Part shown: in pieces, positions 11,901-20,900 of the stretch | Position numbering within the stretch: position 1 is the stretch's first letter | How the letters are laid out: the number at the start of each line of letters is the position of its first letter | Source: Branchiostoma floridae | Taxonomy: Eukaryota; Chordata; Leptocardii; Amphioxiformes; Branchiostomatidae | NCBI RefSeq assembly: GCF_000003815.2 | Contig: NC_049984.1 | Span: 22,905,963 to 22,967,962, forward strand | Direction: 5' to 3' | DNA: 62,000 nucleotides | The notes under the pieces: generated by a model | The model's input: only the letters and a program-made list of their open reading frames with translations | Database searches by the model: none | What the model was told of the DNA's origin: nothing | Made by a program: the position numbers and the translations under genes

Positions 11901-14900
11901 AAAGCATTGGCATTATCACCAAAGTCTTAAAGTAAATTTTAAAAAACACCCCCTGACCAACAATGGACTCTTCCAGCAAAATAACCTTGCTCATTGGCTA
12001 ATAATTAATTAGATTTACCTTGTCCCCCCAACCACCTGGAGGAACATGGACTAGGTAGGTATGTAGATGATTGGATCTACCAGAAACACCTGTGGCTTCC
12101 AGAATGACCTAGAGGTCGTTGACCTCGGCACTTCCACCTCACAAATCCAAAATTCTCCCACAAAAACCTCCATAATGAGCCATTTTGAAGTGATTTATAC
12201 CAAATATTATGCATGGATCCTTTGAATAAGTACCTAGGGCACCTCTGTGCTAAATTTCAGGTCATTTGGATGTAATACCATGGTACAGGGGGCCTAAATA
12301 TAAAGTTGTGGTCCAAAAATTGCAATAAAACCTCAATAAAATCATTTTAGAAGCAGATATGAATAAAATGAAAAAACACCTAAGGGTATTGGCCCACTCT
12401 ACCCTTGTGCCAAATTTCAAGTCATTCGGTCCAGGAACGACGGAGTTGATTCGATTTGAAGATTTGACAGGAGAAAGAAAGAAAGAAAGAAGAAAGAAAC
12501 ATTACGAATACAATATATTTCACCATACCTATGGTATGGCTGAAATATAATTAATCTAACCAAAAAGTGAAGCAATGGGCAGTTAGCATTGTTTACATGA
12601 AGATAGGATACTCCACCAAATAGATTATTTTGTAGCAAAATGAACCATTGTTTTGAGTATCTCACAAACAATTAGGTTCATATCCAGACCTGGACCTGGT
12701 CCTCTGGACTTGGACAATACCTGGTCCTAAATTTTCTGAACCAGTACCCACCCCTAACCAGAACCATAACCTTGGCAAAGTCAATAAGACATTCCTGGTT
12801 TGTTGGGTGTCGCCAGTGGTCGCGGCCCCACCAGAGAAGTTGAGACTGGTGGTGCTCCAGTCCACGGCCGTCCGCTCCGGAACCCTCTTCACTACGGGCA
12901 GATCCAACGCCAACATCGGACGGCTCAACCAACCAATCACCATCCAGGAGGTTGCCGTCAGCAAGGTAGGTCATGACTTGACTTATGTCGGGTGTCTCTG
13001 CCACCCAAACCGCTATGGCTGCCCACAAGGCCTTATCTTGCATGGCCTTCCCCATGCAAGGTAATCTAGAATAGCTTGCAGGATACCCATGATAAGATAA
13101 TCATGCAAGATAATCTACAATTATGATATAGATGATAGACTAAATTCTTACCTTTGCTAGAAGGTTATGTTTTTGGTAGCATTTAATATTTTGTCATTTA
13201 TGTGTATGTGTGTAGTTGACCAGCATAACTCCAGAATCCCTGGATAGATTGTCTTGTTGGGATTGATGATTACAGTTTTCTTGCCACAATTTCATTCTTC
13301 AGTAAGGCCACACCAATTTTATTGTTGCTTCTCGGAGTCGCCTGTCCTTTTTTTTCCATTTGAAAATTAAGTCCCGAGAAATGATAATACAAGTTTTGCT
13401 ATCACAGAGCCACATACACATAATTTCAGTCTAAAATCAATGCCTTTTACTCAGAACATTAGTAACTAATCAAAGGAAGGGATTCATTGTATAAAACGTG
13501 CCATTAAACTCCTCAGGCTGTTGTTTGGACATAAGGCACGATCTAGACACAGTTTCCCCGATATCTGCGAGCCAACAACCTCTCACCGACAGCTTTTTTT
13601 CAGCGTCTAGATGGAACTGCAATATCGGCAAAATTTCTCCTGTAAGGTCCGGAGTATTCGCCTGTTAGCTTTGCAGGGGTCTCCGACAGCTTAGCAGGGG
13701 TCCCCGATAGCTTAGCAGGGATCCCCGATAGCTTAACAGGGGTCCCTGATAACTTCCACGCACTTGTAGATGCGTCCCGACTTCGTGAGGGCTCATTAGC
13801 ATATAACGCGGGCTCATTAGACTATATAGCTGTTTATAACTGCAAGCGCCATGGGTGTCCCTCCCCCAATGTTCCAGATCCCTCCCGACATTTCCACAGA
13901 TATCGGTAAAAACTGAGTCTAGATTGGGCCTAAGACTACCTTTACCTTTTTTATTGCTGTATGACAGGTCCACTCTGAGATCCAGTATAATGAGAAGACG
14001 CACCAGTTCATGGTAAGAGATGTGGGCAGTATGAACGGAACCTTCCTCAATGGCACCAGGTTGGCTCAGGTGAGTTTCACTTCTCTTCATTATCAAGTCT
14101 TTTTTTAAAGAATAAGAATAATTCTTGAGACAAAGTGAAATAATTTTTTGATTGCTGGTAGTGACATTGTCGCTTCGCTATGGCTAGTGTGTCAGCTAAG
14201 CACACTGGGTCTTTTATGCACAGACTTAGAGTTCTGATGCCTTAGTCTTATTTAACCCACGTAAACCTTGGGCCTTAAAGAGGATGAATGTAGACCGAAG
14301 GTGGACTTACTTGTGTCCGAGGGGGGAAGTTACTCCTGGAGTAAGGTCACCCTGTTTTGCCATGTTGAGAACTGTTGGTGTTAGTTTTGGTGGACTATTA
14401 TCCAAAGTAAGGTCTTTACACCCATTTAGGCAGTAAGTCCATCTTCAGTCCTCCCTTAGTAAGTCCATGTTCAGACCATTGGACTTACCAAGTTCGAAAG
14501 ATTTACTGTGGATGAAAAGAGGACTACGGTCCATGGTAAGTCATTAATAAGTCCAAGGTTTGCAAGGTTAAGGCTGAAGTCCTTTTAGTGAAAAGTGACA
14601 TGTATGCTATACTAACAAACAAATTAACATCAACAATGTTTTTCTGGTCCCCTCCAGCCTAAGAAGGTTAGTGGCCCGTTCCCCATCAGCCATGGAGATG
14701 AGCTGAAGGTTGGGAACACGGTGATGCAGGCCCACGTCCACCCTGGGAACGACTCCTGCTTCGACTGCAGACAGCTCACAGACGTGCTCCTGGGCAGTAG
14801 GAAAGGTGAGTTTGATGTTTAGAAGCAGGGTTGTAGCCAGCCTGAAATCATTTTCCGTCCCCTCGATTTTTGATCCTATTAAGCGCTTCTGACGTTCCTA

Positions 14901-17900
14901 GGGGTCGGGGGGCATGTTCCCCCGGAAAATGTTAAAATCCCTCTGAGTCAGTCTGGCACCCTATTTCCTGCATTTTGAGGTGTAGACATTGCTGGTAGAC
15001 AGCATTAGTTTTGGTGAAAATTTACAGTTTTATTCTATCTTTACATACTGGTTGTTGTCTGTCACAGAGGACGGAATGGGCACAGTTTTTTTCCATCCGC
15101 CGGCTGCAAAATTCTGTCAAAGGTCAGAAGGCAGGTGCTGATTACAACCCTGTTTGGAGGAGAACCAAAATGTTGTGGAATGTGTTTTTTTCTTGCCCCT
15201 GCAACCCTTCCAAACAAGATCTGCCTTGAAAATTGCTTTAACCATTTGTATTTACTTGTAGACCCTTTAAACCTGTTGAAATACATTTATGAAAATTAAA
15301 AGTTTTCTTTCAGTGTATTTTGTCGTTAGGAAGACCAGCTATTCATGAAACTCAAACCCATGTCAACACTTATGAGAGGATAGACTAGTTTGTGGCTGTC
15401 ACCAGGACCCATCCTTCTGTCCTGGGATAGAAATTTGCTGGTTGGGATGGAAAAAACATTTCACTCCGTCCTTTAAAAAAATCTGAACTTCATGACATGA
15501 AATCAATAAAAGTGTATTTTCGTAACCTTAAAATGATTGGTTTAAAAATGGTCAGCAACATGGGCTCGCAAACAATGAGTGCAATGGAAAAATAAATGCT
15601 GGAGACAGCCCTGGTTAAGTTCTTAAAAAGGTAGTCTACAAGATATTTTTTGTCGTCATTATATATCTACTTAGTCCTTGTTACCGCCTGTCATCATAAG
15701 ATACTAACCCATATATTTCTATCTACAGAGGAGATGGTTAGGGAAAAACCAAGAATGGAGTATGGTGGTCAGGAGGGGCAGTACGGAGCGGCACCCCCTA
15801 CCTGGGAAGCTGCATCACAGCAGGGGTACCGAGGTAACGCAGGTGAAGAGGACCCGGCTGATAGCCTGAAGCGCCAGGTGCAGCAAGCACTCGACGCACT
15901 CAAAGCACCTCCCAAAGCGCCACCTAGCGCTCCAACGTTTGAACCGCAGCAGGCTCCTCCTCCCGACATGAGTAGTGTGTTGGGCCTGCTCAAATCAACG
16001 GGGACACCTAGCGGCCAGGATTCATCATTGCAGCAGTCTATCCAGCATGTTCTGGATGTTGCAAAGTTTGCTCCTCCAGGAGCGCCTCCTAGTGGTGAAC
16101 TGTTACAAGTGCAGCAGGACGCACAGCCTCAGGTGCACCATGCTGCACCAGCAGTGCCACCTGGTGACGAAAAGGACTCACTGCAGCAAGCTGTACTGCA
16201 AGCACTCAACACTGGGAGTAGAGCTGCCCCAGCAGTGCCCCCTGCTGATCTGAATCCACCACTGCAGCAGGAACCACTCTTGCACACTCCAGGGAACTCC
16301 AGTGATCTACCAAAGACACTCATTGAGGACACATCGTTGCAGGACTCGATTCTCAAGGCTCTAGAGGCCATCAAGTCGGTACCCGGGCTTCTCCCACAAG
16401 TGTTGCCACCTGGGATCGGTCAAGAGAAAGACTCTTCTGTAACACAAGTCGAACAGTATTCACAATTACAATCTTCACAGACTTTGGAACTTGAGCAGAG
16501 AGTTGTACAGCCACAAATGAGAGAACGGATATTTACAGAGGGAAACGTTGCTCCTGACATTGCTCATTCTAAGTTACCCCCTCCCACTCAGCAGGCTTTG
16601 CTCGAAAAGGAAGCAAAACCCCCAAAAGTAGTTCACTCACCCCTTGCCCCAAGCGACAAAGACATGCCCCTACAACAACCATCACTGTACAAAGTGGAAA
16701 CCCCGTCAAAATCAGGCCATCTAAGTGCTCCGCCAGTCAGCAAAGATGCGCTAGTAGAACAGCAATCACTATTGGTAGAGGCCGTCTCAAAAACTGTACA
16801 TGTGCCACAGGTATCCCAACCCTCGGCCGCACCAACCAAGCCTCCCCGTTCAATACTCAAGCAGCCTGCACAGCCAATGGCTGACCAAGAAGAGATATTT
16901 CCAAGCCAACCTAAGAAGGAGAAAGTGTCTAAAGTTCAGTCTCCCGTGACCCAACCTGTGCCAAACCAGCCCCCATCAGAAAAAGAGAAGATTGTAGCTC
17001 CCTCTAGCACTGCCTCGTCGTCTGTAAAAAGTACCGCATTGAGCAAGACTGACACTGCACCAAAGGTTGAAACCATACTTGTGAAGCCTAGTATTGTGCC
17101 CAAAGTCAAACCGGTAACATCCAACATCGACGGTCCCCCGGAGGTGAAACCGGTGCCCACCACCGATGCCCCGCCCCCTCCTCTACCTAAGGTGAACGCA
17201 GCGCCGGAGGTCGAGCTCCCGCCACTTCCCCCGACAGACCAGGATGACCGCGTAAAGCCTGCCCCGCCAGCGGTACAATCTGCGCCCGAAGTAGACTTCC
17301 CACCACTGCCGCCTTGTGACCAGGACTTGCGTGTGCGCCCTCCGCCATTGCCTCCAGCGAGCAGTGCCGCCCCACCCCCGCCACCGACCAGCACTCCACC
17401 TCAACAGACGCCTTATCCCAGCTGGACAAGCGATACTCCTGCTACGTCCACGCCACAGCCACCCGCCCCTCCCCCCGCTCCACCATTCGACATCACCAAA
17501 CCACCACCACCACCCCCACCTCCCGATGATGCACCCCAACCCCCTCCTCCTCCATCCGATACAGCCCCTCAGCCGCCGCCCCTACCACCCCCGGTATCCA
17601 CTGAAGCTACGTCCATGTACCAGCAGTATTACGACCCTGGTACAGGCATGTACTCCCAGGCCTACATGCAGCAGTACCCGCCCCCATCCATGTCAGGAGG
17701 GTACGACTGGGCAGCCGCTGCACAGTGGTACAGCCAGGCCATGGCGTATTCACAGGGATACATGCCTAATATGGACATGGCCAGTCAAAGCTGGGCAGGG
17801 ACTGGTTGGCAGGACAACAGCGCCAATGCTGACTGGCAGACGGACATGTCACAGGAAAACAAGGAAGCCATGGCTGGACAGTCGGAGAACCAGGTGACAC

Positions 17901-20900
17901 CTGGCAACGAAATGGGTGGGCCACCTGGCAACCAGATGGGTGGAACACCTGGCAACCAGATGGGTGGACCGCCTGGCAACCAGATGGGTGGACTGCCTGG
18001 TAACCAGATGGGTGGCAACCAGATGGGTGGCAACCAGATGGGTGGACCACCTGGCAACCAGATGGGTGGACCTGGCAACCAGATGGGTGGCAACCAGATG
18101 GGTGGACCTAGCAACCGGATGGGTGGACCTGGAAACCAGATGGGTGGACCACCTGGAAACCAGATGAGAGGACCACCTGGCAACCGGATGGGTGGACCAA
18201 TGAACAACCAGATGAGAGGACCACCCGGCAACCAGATGGGTGGACCAATGAACAACCAGATGAGAGGACCACTTGGCAACCAGATGGGTGGACCAATGAA
18301 CAACAGGATGGGTGGACCAATGAACAACCAGATGGGTGGACAAATGAACAACCAGATGGGTGGACCACCCAGAAACCAGATGGGCATGCCTGGTAACAAC
18401 CAGATGGGTGGACCACAAGGTGGTCAGAACGCGGCACCCGGTAACAACTGGCAAAACAGAGGACGGCCCACTGACAGGGCAGGACCAGGTGGTTTCCATG
18501 ACGACATGGAGCTGGACGATGGTTGGACCGATGCTGATGGTCCTCCCTGGCAGAGGAACCAGGGTGGGAACAGGCCAGGCCAGGAGAAGCCAGTGAAAAA
18601 GGGCATCCTAAAGAGGAAGAGTCAGCAAGACGACTCGACTGTTTCCGCCAATGAGGTAATGCTTGTTTCTTTTTGATTTATGTTTGAAGTTGTCTACCTA
18701 TCGGCAAAGCTAAGTTGAAAATATAAAGTTCATACATATGGTGACCATCCCCTCTAGCTTGGAGATTGTCCTACCACTTGCTACATAATGTAATCAAAAC
18801 ACCATAGGGTGTCTGCTACACATCCAGAAAGCATGGTGATGCCAGTCTGGACCAGGTCATTGACCTTTTTTGTTTGGAAGGGAAGAAGAAGAAACTGAGG
18901 AAAAATGATATGTTTTAATTCCCTGAAGTTTAACTTTATAGCTTTAAAGATGCACATTGTAATACCGTGTGTCTGTACCTTGCAGACCCCCCTTGGTCCT
19001 CCACCTGCCAAGTTAGCTGGAAGGTTCGGTGGATCGGACCAGGGCGCGAGACCTGTGCCCTTCCAACCCGGACCACCCAAAACTGGACCTGCGGTACCGG
19101 AGACAGTTGGCCAGCCTGGACCATCAGACGACAGCATGGACCAGATGTGGAACGACTTTGACAACGAGGTGACCGTCTTAGAGCAGCAACTCATCGCCAA
19201 GGGGATCAAGAAGAAGCCTGGTAAATTTCTCCTTTGTTGTGAGTGACAAGTAACAGCTAATTTAGAATTGACAGAAAAATATTGCTCTGTAGGAAGGGGC
19301 AGAAAACCGAATGAAGCATCTATTTTTATGATGCTAATGTTGGCATATCCGTTTTGAAATGTTGAACCATAGTGATACGAACCAAATTACCTTTTGATCA
19401 CGACGTAAAACTACCGCCCAAAATGCTCGTTCTGTCTTGTGCCCTCTTACCACCTGTTTTCAACCGCAAACTAAAAACACTCCATTTTCTCTATATTGCA
19501 AAATCAGCTCCCTGAGAAATTCAATGCGCTGTGCACTATATTGTATATTATAGTATACTATATTTTGACAAAGAGATGATGATCTCAAAGTAAAACCAGT
19601 AAGAAGATAATTGAAAATCTCCTGCCCCAGCTAAAGCCTTCTAATTTTCTGTAAGGCGAAGGTAAAGCAATGGAACTGAGAATGAAGACGACACTTTGTT
19701 CATTAGCTACTGGTGCAATGGGGCTGCACTATGGCTCACGTGTTTTAGCTAAGCACAGCGGGTGACCTCGACTCTTCTTGCTAAGTTTGTTGGGTTCCTT
19801 TTCTGCAGGAGGAGACAAACAGGACGAGCCCAACCTGCCGGACACACGAGAGCTGGTGATCCAGTCACTGGTACAGATGGGCATGCCCACTCCCACAGAG
19901 GAGGCTATCCAAAATGTGTTGCAGAACGAAGCACTGGTCAAACAAATCCAACAGATCTACATCGCATCCACGGCAGCTGCAGCTGAGAAGGTATGGAAGT
20001 ACAACAGCCAGGCTTTTAGCTAGGAATTTATTATATATAGGGGGTCCAAATTTCTTAATGAGTCGTGGTAAGTGATATTGGCAATTATTGTAGGGGGTCT
20101 GGGGGCATCCGCCTGAGGGACAAAATTACTGTCAAAGAGGTCACAGTAGAAGACAGTGACCACAAATGACTTAGTGGCATTCCTTGTCAATCAGAATGTC
20201 ATGTTTGTCAGAGGATCTGTTCCCCAGTGTAAGGGCGTCTAGTGTGTCCCATTTTTTGGTATTTTAAGAAAAGTGTTTCCAAATGACGCTTCCTGGCTAA
20301 AATCCTGGCAGCAGCCTTGTTATAAACCGCTAGTGTTTGTAGTCATTTTTCTGATTCTATTTAGTATTCAGAATGTGGTTCTATTTCTACATCATAGATT
20401 TCGTGGTGGCAAACCTTTATTTGTTTTGTCTCTATTGTGCAATTGTTCACTGGCAACACTACAAGTAAAGATATTTTACTTTAAATCTTTCATGTATTTG
20501 TGACAATTCCTGCATTACTGTATCTCACTGCACTGCGGCACGTTGACGATGTTATTGCATCCTAAATTGGATTTTTATAACTCTTGACTTCATACATGCA
20601 ATTGTAACATCATGCAAAATGTACAAGCATGACTATAAAGACAACAAAACGCACAGTGCGTAAAAAGATTTGTTTTTTTATCAAAGAAATTCATTGAATG
20701 TTCTGTCAGATCACTGTGCCGCAGCGAGGTCACTAACGTGCCACAGCTTTGGTGAGGTACTCACTTTAGCCCATGTAGGCAAAAACATGTAAGAAGAGAC
20801 AAATTAATCGTGACATTTTCCATCTTTAGGATGCTGCAAAGCCCACCCAAGAGCCCCAGCCACCCGTGCAGGCCAGCGTGGAAGAGCGCGAGGCCGCCAT

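Noticed and set aside
17785-18499. Minus-strand ORFs of 204 and 216 codons
   Set aside because: They are open only because the GNQMGG repeat of the plus-strand exon is open in several frames; composition is purely repeat-derived.
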